Shown piece by piece: positions 5,966 to 12,839 of a DNA stretch of 28,365 bases. Under the pieces are notes generated by a model, which saw only the letters and a program-made list of their open reading frames with translations, was not told the DNA's origin and ran no database searches. The translations under genes and the position numbers were made by a program. This DNA is from a virus. Position 1 is the stretch's first letter, and every line of letters begins with the position of its first letter. The stretch spans positions 1 through 28,365 of the IMG/VR virus record IMGVR_UViG_3300032084_001580. One strand, written 5' to 3'.

Positions 5966-6475
5966 ATGAAAATAAAGTTCAAAACTAAAATTATTGATGG
6001 TGAACGGTATATGATATGCCGTAACAGTATAGCTGATAAAACACATTGGTCCTGGCCACATCTAATGAATGAAGATCGATGTAACAGATATTCAGTGGTG
6101 TCAGGAGATACCACATCAATTTTATGTTACAAATGCACCATGAAGACAGTGCCACAACCGAAGATCAATAAAGGATATGTTTCGTCCGGACGTCCTCGAG
6201 GATGGCAATTCATGAAAGAGTTTGTTGATAAAGAAGGTAATGTATTTCATAAAGGAGTTGAGCAACCAAAACTCAAAGGTACAATGAAACCTACTGAGAT
6301 CAAACCTTCCAATAAAAAGAAGTTGTCAAAGAAAGAGAAAGCGGAGCTAAAATTAGAGCTTCAGAAACAATTGGCATTTCATAGAGGTGCAATGAAGAAG
6401 GCAAAGTTGAAAAAGGATATTAAGTCTCATCACGTAAAAGTATCTAGAATTCAACGCAAGTTGAAAAAGCTGTAA
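5966..6475 (+). CDS. unknown basic protein with a Cys cluster
   Basis: A 169-residue protein if started at the ATG eight bases after the previous stop. A TTG further upstream would overlap the preceding gene and is less likely. The N-terminal half has four cysteines (ICRNS, EDRCNR, LCYKCTM) that could form a small zinc-binding fold. The middle carries a run with SGRPRGWQFMKEFVDKEGN and HKGVEQPKLKGT. The last 70 residues are Lys/Glu-rich and helical and end in RIQRKLKKL. I recall similar proteins in marine T4-like phages without an assigned function. Zinc binding plus basic helices would suit nucleic-acid contact, but this is inference. A hairpin overlaps its stop codon. Confidence 0.55.
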   Translation: MKIKFKTKIIDGERYMICRNSIADKTHWSWPHLMNEDRCNRYSVVSGDTTSILCYKCTMKTVPQPKINKGYVSSGRPRGWQFMKEFVDKEGNVFHKGVEQPKLKGTMKPTEIKPSNKKKLSKKEKAELKLELQKQLAFHRGAMKKAKLKKDIKSHHVKVSRIQRKLKKL

Positions 6476-6480
6476 GCTTT
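6466..6480 (+). terminator. short hairpin spanning the stop codon
   Basis: AAAGCT (6466-6471) pairs with AGCTTT (6475-6480) around the loop GTA, so the TAA stop lies in the loop and 3' arm. The following CTTTG is only mildly T-rich. With the promoter three bases later it probably marks a transcription boundary, but as a terminator it is weak. Confidence 0.35.
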
Positions 6481-6482
6481 CT

Positions 6483-6510
6483 TTGATAGTTGATATATTT
6501 TTCTTATAAT
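6483..6510 (+). promoter_or_regulatory. sigma-70-type promoter TTGATA-16-TATAAT
   Basis: TTGATA (6483-6488), a 16-base spacer and a perfect TATAAT (6505-6510) make the best host-type promoter in the window. Transcription should begin at about 6517, which is the start codon of the ClpP-like gene at 6516, so the message is predicted to be leaderless. It would drive the clpP-HD-small membrane protein-sigma factor operon. Confidence 0.65.
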
Positions 6511-6515
6511 TAGAT

Positions 6516-7130
6516 ATGAAAGATATATACGGAGAATCCGGTCCATCAAAAATTATGAAAGAGATTGATACTGATACCGGTCATTTATATGAATCGCTGA
6601 ATTATCAACTTGGCACATTACTGGATTATGAAGATTCTATTATTTATATGAATGAAGAAATATCTGACAGTAGTGTTACTGATCTGATAATTCGTATGCG
6701 AAGTTTACTTCAACACCGTAAAGATAAACAAGCACCGGTTAACATCTTGATTGATTCGCCCGGTGGAGATGTTTATGCTACTTTAGGTATTATTGATTAC
6801 ATTGAGCAATTGGATGTGAAAGTGAATACTCTTTGTCGTGGTAAAGCATTTTCAGCAGCAGCGATTATATTAGCATGCGGAACTGGAACCAGAATGTGTA
6901 GTAAACGAAGTACAGTGATGTTGCATCAGACATCAAGTTTCTTAGGAGGTAAAATGTCAGATATATCCGCATTCCTGGAGAATGTGAAAGTAATGGAAAA
7001 TACCATTTATGATATCTTAGCAGAAAAGACGAAGAAGGATGCAGCTTTCTGGAGAGAGAACATGAAATCGGACATGTTCTTAACTTCTGAACAATTGTTA
7101 TCTTATGGTTTAATTGATCAAATAATTTAA
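6516..7130 (+). CDS. clpP: ClpP-type serine protease
   Basis: A 204-residue member of the ClpP/crotonase-fold protease family, the usual length. The full catalytic triad is visible: Ser113 in RGKAFSAAA, His137 in MLHQTSS and Asp186 in KSDMFLTSEQLLSYGLID. The oxyanion-side IDSPGGDVYATLGIIDYI (about 79-96) is also intact. ClpP forms tetradecamers and degrades substrates fed by an AAA+ partner; no ClpX/ClpA gene is in the window, so it would use host unfoldases or act alone. Phage copies may remodel host proteins or mature capsid proteins. It is first in an operon with a perfect promoter and no leader. Met14 is a possible alternative start, since the fold begins at about residue 28. Confidence 0.88.
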   Translation: MKDIYGESGPSKIMKEIDTDTGHLYESLNYQLGTLLDYEDSIIYMNEEISDSSVTDLIIRMRSLLQHRKDKQAPVNILIDSPGGDVYATLGIIDYIEQLDVKVNTLCRGKAFSAAAIILACGTGTRMCSKRSTVMLHQTSSFLGGKMSDISAFLENVKVMENTIYDILAEKTKKDAAFWRENMKSDMFLTSEQLLSYGLIDQII

Positions 7131-7131
7131 A

Positions 7132-7884
7132 ATGTTAACAGCAGAACAAATACATCAGAATTGGGAAACGTTTCAATCACAGATAAAAGAACTGTTTCCA
7201 GGCAGAGCAGATGCCTTAGCTAAACTTTATGATGACTTAGGCGAGCGCATGGCATTGGCTCCTGCATCATCTATATCACATTTTCATAATGCATTTGAAG
7301 GCGGATATGTGGATCACATATTACGTGTAATGGAATTTGCAAACATGTTGTATGATGTGTATGAAAAAGCTGGAATGGATATGCATGGCTTCACAAAAGA
7401 AGAACTGATGTTCGCAGCTGTACATCATGATCTAGGTAAAATTGGATTTCCTGGTGATGGTGGAGAAATTTATCAACCTAATGACTCAGAATGGCACAGA
7501 AAAAATCAAGGTCGGATGTATAAGATCAATGAGAACAATCCATTCACCATGGTTCCAGATCTGAGCATTTGGTTGTTACAGAAATATGGTATTGAAATGA
7601 CCTGGAACGAATTTCAGGCAATTCGTATTCATGATGGTCTATATGATGAAGGTAATCGCCCATATTTCATTTCCAGATCAGAGTCTAGCAAATTGAAAAC
7701 CAACATGGTAATGATCTTACATCAAGCAGATATGATGGCATCACGAAAGGAATATGAAGCTTATCGTGATAAAAAACCATCAGCTTCAATACCTAAACGT
7801 TCGACACGAACAGGTAAGAGCAGTATCTCATCATCTAACAAACCAATGAACACAAAAGACATGTTCAATGATCTATTTGGATAA
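7132..7884 (+). CDS. HD-domain metal-dependent hydrolase
   Basis: A 250-residue protein with an HD fold at about residues 50-210. The candidate metal ligands are H62 (YVDHILRV), H99-D100 (AVHHDLGKIG), H167 (RIHDGLYDE) and D200 (LHQADMMA). The early FEGGYVDHI with a later HHDLGK resembles the YhaM-type and related HD nucleases or phosphohydrolases. The substrate cannot be told from sequence: (d)NTPs, cyclic nucleotides and RNA ends are all possible. The last 40 residues are a Ser/Lys-rich disordered tail followed by NTKDMFNDLFG, which could be a peptide docking onto a partner. It begins one base after the ClpP-like stop, so the two are made together. Confidence 0.8.
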   Translation: MLTAEQIHQNWETFQSQIKELFPGRADALAKLYDDLGERMALAPASSISHFHNAFEGGYVDHILRVMEFANMLYDVYEKAGMDMHGFTKEELMFAAVHHDLGKIGFPGDGGEIYQPNDSEWHRKNQGRMYKINENNPFTMVPDLSIWLLQKYGIEMTWNEFQAIRIHDGLYDEGNRPYFISRSESSKLKTNMVMILHQADMMASRKEYEAYRDKKPSASIPKRSTRTGKSSISSSNKPMNTKDMFNDLFG

Positions 7885-7887
7885 ATT

Positions 7888-8172
7888 ATGATAGCAGCAG
7901 TAATCACAACGTCGGCATTGTTATTGGCATCAATTCTATTAAATTTCAATCAGATGCGTAAACAAGAAAAACTGGAAGAGTATATTGAAGATTTGGAAAG
8001 TTCCAATACTAATTACTATACCTTTTATAATGATTTAAAAAAGATATCAAATGAATCTTATTCTAGAATGCGCCAGATTGATCGAATAGGATCGTTTGAA
8101 TCAGATGATGAAATTGGTTTCATATTCAAAGACATCAAACTGATAATAGAAGAACTTAACAGGAAGTTTTAA
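7888..8172 (+). CDS. small membrane-anchored protein
   Basis: A 94-residue protein. Residues 2-20 (IAAVITTSALLLASILLNF) are a hydrophobic anchor and the rest is a charged helical domain. The part around RQIDRIGSFESDDEIGFIFK resembles a stretch I recall from small conserved proteins of marine T4-like phages, whose role is unknown. It lies three bases after the HD gene, and its stop overlaps the start of the sigma-factor gene, so all four genes of this unit are coupled. With one span and a short soluble domain it could tether a complex to the membrane; it does not look like a holin. Confidence 0.55.
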   Translation: MIAAVITTSALLLASILLNFNQMRKQEKLEEYIEDLESSNTNYYTFYNDLKKISNESYSRMRQIDRIGSFESDDEIGFIFKDIKLIIEELNRKF

Positions 8173-8930
8173 TGAGCAGTGTAGATCAATTTTATGAATG
8201 GTATAGGACTGAAGGCAGTCAGAAAGAATTGGAACTTTCTAAAAACAAGAAATACAAACGACAATATTTCACTTTCGTAACTGAACAAGCCATACATGCT
8301 TATAATGGAGAAGAAAACAAATATAAGCGAGACAAAATCTTCAAAGAATACATCAATTATCCATTTCATAAGTTAGTGGAGAATGTGTATCACACTTTCA
8401 AGTTCACATATTTTGATGTTCCTTATGAAGATGTACAGAAAGAGGTCGTGGCTTTCATGACAGAAAAAATCAGCAAGTTTCAAGAAGGCAAAGGTAAGGC
8501 ATTTTCTTATTTCACTATCATTGCTCGAAACTATCTGATCATACAGAACAATTCCAATTATAAGAAACTCAAAGCCCGGGCGACCACAGATGCCATTGAC
8601 ATGGAACGTGATCTTGACACTGAAATGAATCTATCAGATCATCAGGAAAATCTTAAAGATTTCATCGATCTTTGGGTTGCTTGGTATGATAAAAATTTGA
8701 ATAAACATTTCACGAATGAACGTGATATACAAATTGCTGACACAGTGTTAGAACTATTTAGACTTCGGGCAAATCTGGAAAGTTTCAATAAGAAAGCATT
8801 GTATATTTTGATCAGAGAACGTACTGGCATGAAAACACAATTCATTACTAAAGTTGTGAACATCATGAAAGCTCAATTCGAAGAGATGTACAAAGAATAC
8901 CTACGGACGGGGCAGTTAACAGAAATATAA
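8172..8930 (+). CDS. late-transcription sigma factor (T4 gp55-like)
   Basis: A 252-residue protein. Residues 60-135 look like a sigma-70 region 2: a helix (FHKLVENVYHTFKFTY), DVQKEVVAFMTEKISKF, and the marked GKGKAFSYFTIIARNYLII followed by a basic NYKKLKARAT. T4 gp55 and marine homologues share this arrangement, where an aromatic F-x-Y-F-x-x-x-A-R-N helix contacts the promoter. A second helical pair near 215-245 (RERTGMKTQFITKVVNIMKA) could be a region-4-like or accessory part that T4 gp55 lacks. Such proteins direct host RNA polymerase to late promoters, with gp33 and a sliding clamp. It lies immediately before the structural module, and the ATATTTATA elements are its likely targets. The assignment rests on motif resemblance. 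Confidence 0.65.
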   Translation: MSSVDQFYEWYRTEGSQKELELSKNKKYKRQYFTFVTEQAIHAYNGEENKYKRDKIFKEYINYPFHKLVENVYHTFKFTYFDVPYEDVQKEVVAFMTEKISKFQEGKGKAFSYFTIIARNYLIIQNNSNYKKLKARATTDAIDMERDLDTEMNLSDHQENLKDFIDLWVAWYDKNLNKHFTNERDIQIADTVLELFRLRANLESFNKKALYILIRERTGMKTQFITKVVNIMKAQFEEMYKEYLRTGQLTEI

Positions 8931-8936
8931 TGGTTT

Positions 8937-8946
8937 CATATTTATA
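8937..8946 (+). promoter_or_regulatory. late-promoter-like element CATATTTATA before the tail module
   Basis: Third copy of the element, between the sigma-factor gene and the first gene of the structural block, followed by AGAAAAGGATCTATG with a ribosome site. It is eleven bases from the start codon. TTAACA (8916-8921) lies 17 bases upstream of TATTTA within the same element, so a weak sigma-70 reading is also possible. Confidence 0.55.
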
Positions 8947-8957
8947 GAAAAGGATCT

Positions 8958-9344
8958 ATGAGTACGGAATTTGAACTGTTTAAGGGGACCACCTTTTCTG
9001 ACTTGATGAAAGACATTTATCATAATTCTAAACGCAAGTCCAGACAGATAGAAGGTCTTATCAAAGAACTGCAGCCTATGATCAACAATGTCGGTGATGC
9101 CACTGTCATTGTACCAATGATCAAAGATTATCTGGAAGTGTCAGTTAAAAATGATGATGCATTAGTTAAACTGGCAGCTGTAGTGCAGCGATTAGTAGCA
9201 GGTAACAAACGCGATGATGAAGGTAGTCTACTTCTTACAGATGAAGAACGTGATCAACTTCTTAAAACTGCAGAAGAAGAAATTGAAAAACTAAAAACAG
9301 ATGATAAAGTAGAATTTAAGGATATCCATGATAAGTACGAATAG
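8958..9344 (+). CDS. helical protein of the baseplate module, function unknown
   Basis: A 128-residue, almost fully helical protein. Its first part (LFKGTTFSDLMKDIYHNSK) and the segment IKDYLEVSVKNDDALVKLAA match a conserved small protein I recall next to baseplate genes in marine T4-like phages; no role is established there. The C-terminal 35 residues are highly charged (TDEERDQLLKTAEEEIEKLK) and probably a coiled coil. It has its own late-type promoter and AAAAGGA ribosome site, and it overlaps the next gene by 17 bases. A virion or assembly-chaperone role is plausible from context. Confidence 0.6.
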   Translation: MSTEFELFKGTTFSDLMKDIYHNSKRKSRQIEGLIKELQPMINNVGDATVIVPMIKDYLEVSVKNDDALVKLAAVVQRLVAGNKRDDEGSLLLTDEERDQLLKTAEEEIEKLKTDDKVEFKDIHDKYE

Positions 9345-10452
9345 AGCCAATAACGGCCCGTTAAGTTTAGTTACAGGAACTGTAGTTGAATTTTACGAGC
9401 AGAATTCATATGTGAATACAGCTCAGTATGGTATCATATATGTAGCCACAAATACAGGATATGTTACAGCCTACCCTATCAATGTTAATTCATTCAAAGT
9501 ACCATTACCAGGAGAAGTTGTGTTGTTGCTACAAGGACCTCCTTCAGCAACTGCAGAAGAAGCGGGGCAACAACATTATTATATTTCTACAATAGACACA
9601 TTAAATAATATCAATCATAATGTGTCGCCAATACCCAGAGCTCGTATTCCTCAAATAGTAGATTCGGCTGCAAAAAACGCTGTGAAGTTGGATCAAGGTT
9701 TACTAAGAAGAAATTATCAACTAACCAATGATGCTGTAGATGATATAGATCTTCAAAACAAACAAGATATAGATGGCCAAACCGATGAATACATAGATAC
9801 TATTAAACGTATGTTGTTACCTGAAAATATGACTTCGTTTAATAGTAAAGATGTCAAACCTTTACAACATTTTCAGGGAGATCTATTACAACAAAGTAGA
9901 TTTGGTAATGCAATAAGATTATCTTCAACACATACTATCAATGTTAATTCACCAGGTGAATATGAAAGATATCCTTATTGGAAAGGCGAGCAATCAAACG
10001 ATCCCTTCATTGCAATAACATGTGGTATCAATGACAATGATGCTTCATTTTTTGCTATTGAAAATCCAGATGTAGATGATAGTAGCATCATGTTGTCAAG
10101 CAGACAACGAATTCAAAACATGACCTTGTCTCAGCCAAAACGTGTTAAAGGTTTCACAGCCATGACTGAGTATGCCAATCCACAGATTGTGATCACATCT
10201 GACAGGCTTGTGTTCAATTCTAAGCAAGATGAAATACTGTTGTCAGGTAAAAAGACAGTCGGTATTGCCACACCAGGATGGGCCATGGATATGAACAAGA
10301 TGTTTGACATCCTAGAAGGCATGTTGTCAGAATTGGCAGCATTGACATCGGCACAAGCCACCTTTGCAACAGGAGTAGGCCCTTCTGGTCCATCCACAAA
10401 TGCCCAGGCAGTACAAGAACTGTTAGGCAGTTTACGAAACATGAAACAATAA
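9328..10452 (+). CDS. baseplate hub/spike protein with OB-fold domain (gp5-like)
   Basis: A 374-residue protein. Residues 14-90 look like the OB-fold that caps the tail tube in gp5/gpV proteins: TGTVVEFYEQNSY, then IIYVATNTGYVTAYPINVNS, a loop VPLPGEVVLLLQGPP, and HYYISTIDT. A linker of about 100 residues leads to a beta-rich domain (LLQQSRFGNAIRLSS; NDPFIAITCGINDND) and a C-terminal part with FNSKQDEILLSGKKT and GIATPGWAMDMNKMFDILE. This later order is typical of the gp5-like central baseplate protein in marine T4-like phages as I remember it. No T4-type lysozyme domain is present; the next gene supplies a peptidase instead. The final 40 residues are Ala/Gly-rich. Confidence 0.6.
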   Translation: MISTNRANNGPLSLVTGTVVEFYEQNSYVNTAQYGIIYVATNTGYVTAYPINVNSFKVPLPGEVVLLLQGPPSATAEEAGQQHYYISTIDTLNNINHNVSPIPRARIPQIVDSAAKNAVKLDQGLLRRNYQLTNDAVDDIDLQNKQDIDGQTDEYIDTIKRMLLPENMTSFNSKDVKPLQHFQGDLLQQSRFGNAIRLSSTHTINVNSPGEYERYPYWKGEQSNDPFIAITCGINDNDASFFAIENPDVDDSSIMLSSRQRIQNMTLSQPKRVKGFTAMTEYANPQIVITSDRLVFNSKQDEILLSGKKTVGIATPGWAMDMNKMFDILEGMLSELAALTSAQATFATGVGPSGPSTNAQAVQELLGSLRNMKQ

Positions 10453-10459
10453 TAGTTAT

Positions 10460-11755
10460 ATGCCATTATCAGAATCAAAATTAGCAGAAGCTTTAACCGA
10501 ACTATATGATAGCTCGGCTTATAAAAATGCAAATACTGCCGGCGAAGGCCGGATGAGCAATTCTTATAAAAACAGATGGAAAGCCACAGCAGAAGTTATA
10601 GTTACATATCTGAAAGAAGCTTTACCGCCTATGAACACGGTGATATATGAAGAAGCAGCTGCTGCATTGATAGAAGCTCAGTACAATTTAGTTTTTTTAG
10701 CTAATTGGAACAGTAAATTAACTGAGTTCATAACCAATTTAGGAAAGGCTGCTGGTGTGGCAATGCTTCCATTATATAAAGCTTCAGCGCCCAATGATCC
10801 AGATCTGAAAAGAAAACTTTCTAGTGCGTATGTCTCAAATACTCTTGGAGCTGGTAAAACCAATGCAGACTGCGCAAAGGCCATTGCAGAAGTAGTGCAT
10901 GAATATTTCAAAAAAGGATCTGCTCAACCTGCTTCAGGATTCGTAGGATTTCCGCCCATACCAACCTGGGCAATTGCTGAAATGCCTGGAGCTGAAAAGA
11001 ATGGAAGATACAGTACAGATCAATGGACGCCGATAGATCATCCAAAGACGCCGGTGGCAAATCGTTTGCGTGCAGCGCTGAGAGCATTAGGTTATGGAGA
11101 AAAATTAATAGGCCGTGACCGTGACGGAGGAGAAATAGCCAACAATCCTGGTACTGCTACATATCATACAACAGACATTGCTCCAGAGCTAGCAAACTTC
11201 TGTATCTGGCTCTTTGGTTTATTGAGAGATGAAATACCAGACCTCAGTTTATGCTGCAGTGGCGGTAATGACAAATTTCATAATCCGGATATACCAACCT
11301 CCTCAGGTAATGTAACTTATGAAAGTCATCACACAACAGGGACTGCAATGGACTTTGTAATTGCAAAAGGAGATAGCAGAGGTCATAATTCAACGGTACT
11401 CAAAGTCGAAGACATTCTCAGAGGCATAGAAGGATCGACCAGTAATCTTCGGCCGGATCATACTAGTGACAGGCCTAAACCATATTTTCGATTCATCAAC
11501 GAATATTATCATTTGTCAAAGCAAGGTACCGGTGACCACTTTCATATAATCGTAGTACCACGGAGAAAACATGGTAACAGAACTGCTGACTTCAGCAAAA
11601 GCTCAGAATCTACAATCAGGGGAGATAGATGGAAACTCTCAAGAAAAGCTGTACAAAATAGGTCATATACTACAACAGATGAAAGTACCGGAGCAACATA
11701 TCAACGTGAATGTGAAGAGATACCTTTGCCATCGTTCATACGAGATGATATGTAA
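10460..11755 (+). CDS. M15-type zinc D,D-/L,D-peptidase, probable tail-associated cell-wall hydrolase
   Basis: A 431-residue protein. Residues 1-150 are helical, with two similar stretches (near 5-50 and 115-152) that may be a duplicated docking domain. A Pro-rich linker leads to a peptidase domain at about 195-370. It has the VanY-like signature S-x-H-x-x-G-x-A-x-D at 289-298 (SHHTTGTAMD, ligands H291 and D298) and GDHFH at 358-362 with the third ligand H362. The family cleaves peptide cross-links of peptidoglycan. The place after the hub gene suggests a baseplate enzyme that opens the wall at infection, in place of gp5 lysozyme. The last 58 residues are Ser/Thr/Arg-rich, unlike the rest, and share their DNA with another frame. 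Confidence 0.75.
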   Translation: MPLSESKLAEALTELYDSSAYKNANTAGEGRMSNSYKNRWKATAEVIVTYLKEALPPMNTVIYEEAAAALIEAQYNLVFLANWNSKLTEFITNLGKAAGVAMLPLYKASAPNDPDLKRKLSSAYVSNTLGAGKTNADCAKAIAEVVHEYFKKGSAQPASGFVGFPPIPTWAIAEMPGAEKNGRYSTDQWTPIDHPKTPVANRLRAALRALGYGEKLIGRDRDGGEIANNPGTATYHTTDIAPELANFCIWLFGLLRDEIPDLSLCCSGGNDKFHNPDIPTSSGNVTYESHHTTGTAMDFVIAKGDSRGHNSTVLKVEDILRGIEGSTSNLRPDHTSDRPKPYFRFINEYYHLSKQGTGDHFHIIVVPRRKHGNRTADFSKSSESTIRGDRWKLSRKAVQNRSYTTTDESTGATYQRECEEIPLPSFIRDDM

Positions 11756-11762
11756 AACATAA
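11571..11762 (+). CDS. candidate 63-residue gene overlapping the peptidase 3' end
   Basis: An open frame, +1 relative to the peptidase, of 63 codons lying almost wholly within that gene's last 185 bases. A GGAGA stands five to six bases before its ATG, one of the better ribosome sites in the window. The predicted product is a sensible small helical protein (TELLTSAKAQNLQSGEID; EKLYKIGHILQQMKVPEQH) with two Cys near the end. By contrast the peptidase tail over the same bases is of low complexity. Either both genes are real, or the tail is produced by a frameshift, or this frame is a chance opening. It ends 17 bases before a late-type promoter element. No family is recognised. Confidence 0.4.
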   Translation: MVTELLTSAKAQNLQSGEIDGNSQEKLYKIGHILQQMKVPEQHINVNVKRYLCHRSYEMICKT

Positions 11763-11779
11763 TAAATTCCAATGCCATC

Positions 11780-11789
11780 CATATTTATA
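11780..11789 (+). promoter_or_regulatory. late-promoter-like element CATATTTATA before the wedge genes
   Basis: Fourth intergenic copy, in a 40-base gap, extending as ATATTTATAGTAAAA. The gene start follows 13 bases later. The upstream region has no -35-like hexamer. It would give the gp25-gp6 wedge operon its own late transcript. Confidence 0.55.
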
Positions 11790-11802
11790 GTAAAATAGTA
11801 CT

Positions 11803-12219
11803 ATGGGTAAATTTACACAAGCTTTGCGGCAGATCATACGTCAAGAAATGCGTGAAGTTTTGACTGAAGAACTGCTTCCTATACTGCAAGATGTGTTGTC
11901 AGAACAGAAACGTCCGACAACAAGTAGACCAAAACGAAGCAAGCCAAGCAAAAGAAAAACATTTTCCAAGAACTCCATTCTGAATGATCTGTTAAATGAC
12001 ACAGCTAGTTCAACAAACTTCTCTGATATGAACACAGGACCATTAGTGGAATCCGGACTGAGCATGATGAGTTCAGAGCCTAATGTCACTCCAATGACTG
12101 ACATTGATGGACGTCCAGTAGACACTTCTAATGAAGCTGTTGCCAATGTTCTAAATATCATGAACAAAGATTATTCTGCTCTAATGACTGCCATTGACAA
12201 GAAAAAAGGTATTGTATAA
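11803..12219 (+). CDS. unknown baseplate-module protein with N-terminal LRxIIxxE helix
   Basis: A 138-residue protein. The first 33 residues are an amphipathic helix (ALRQIIRQEMREVLTEE, then LLPILQDVL) of the same pattern as the start of the protein at 322-702. A very basic linker follows (RPKRSKPSKRKTFSK), then a Ser/Asn/Asp-rich middle and a C-terminal helix (NVLNIMNKDYSALMTAIDKK). It opens the operon that carries the gp25-like and gp6-like genes, and its stop touches the gp25-like start. I know proteins of this kind in the same place in other marine T4-like phages, without a known role. An assembly factor or minor baseplate part is the natural guess. Confidence 0.6.
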   Translation: MGKFTQALRQIIRQEMREVLTEELLPILQDVLSEQKRPTTSRPKRSKPSKRKTFSKNSILNDLLNDTASSTNFSDMNTGPLVESGLSMMSSEPNVTPMTDIDGRPVDTSNEAVANVLNIMNKDYSALMTAIDKKKGIV

Positions 12220-12831
12220 TTGGCACGAACTATATACACATATCAACCAGTACCAGTTACATCTAATACAGCATTAGGTGTGAAATTGCCACTAAACAAA
12301 GGGGTTGTAGGTGGTAGAACAGCTACTCAAAATTATGCTTCTGGGTCGGCTGAAGGTGCTGGTGTTTTTGAATCATCATATGATAATATTGAGCAAGCTA
12401 TAACAAATCTGAAAAGTTTATTATTGACACGTACGAATGAAAGACTCATGCAGCCAGATTTAGGAACTGATATTTACAATGTATTGTTTGATAATATGTC
12501 AGATGATTTAGAAGAGTACCTACAGACCAATATCAAAGAAAAAATTGCATTCTGGTTACCTTATATCAAATTGAACAGTTTAAGATTGTTTGAAAACAAT
12601 GATAAAGGATCATATCTAATACAAATGAGATTCACTGTAAATCCTCAAGGAGCTAACATAGTCATTAATCTTTTAGCAGGTAATGAAAATTTACAAATTA
12701 TTGAAAATACTAATGCTGTACCTATACAGAGTAATTTAGTAGAAGCAAGTACATTTACCGGAGCTAGTCTCACAGGAGGAACACCGTTGGTAGGAGTTGA
12801 TCCAGTTAATCCAGGTAATAACATATATTAG
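12220..12831 (+). CDS. 25: baseplate wedge protein, gp25-like
   Basis: A 203-residue protein with the gp25/GpW-type fold at about residues 40-145: YDNIEQAITNLKSLLLTR, then NERLMQPDLGTDIYNVLFDN, then a long helix (LEEYLQTNIKEKIAFWLPY) and two strands ending MRFTVNPQ. The R-L-M-x-P-x-L-G-T segment is the family hallmark. gp25 sits at the wedge-hub contact and seeds sheath assembly in T4 and related contractile machines. It has extensions of about 35 residues before and 45 after, the latter Gly/Thr-rich. The start codon appears to be TTG, directly after the upstream TAA, because MARTIYTYQPVPV reads as a natural N-terminus and no ATG is better placed. Confidence 0.85.
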   Translation: MARTIYTYQPVPVTSNTALGVKLPLNKGVVGGRTATQNYASGSAEGAGVFESSYDNIEQAITNLKSLLLTRTNERLMQPDLGTDIYNVLFDNMSDDLEEYLQTNIKEKIAFWLPYIKLNSLRLFENNDKGSYLIQMRFTVNPQGANIVINLLAGNENLQIIENTNAVPIQSNLVEASTFTGASLTGGTPLVGVDPVNPGNNIY

Positions 12832-12839
12832 GAACCAAA

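Noticed and set aside
6641-6648. TATTTATA inside the clpP-like gene (others at 16271 and 18200)
   Set aside because: These copies encode ordinary Phe/Ile/Tyr codons, lack the intergenic setting and are not followed by a gene start.
10131-10532. 133-residue open frame on the minus strand
   Set aside because: It runs across the junction of two well-supported + strand genes and shows no domain; shadow frame.
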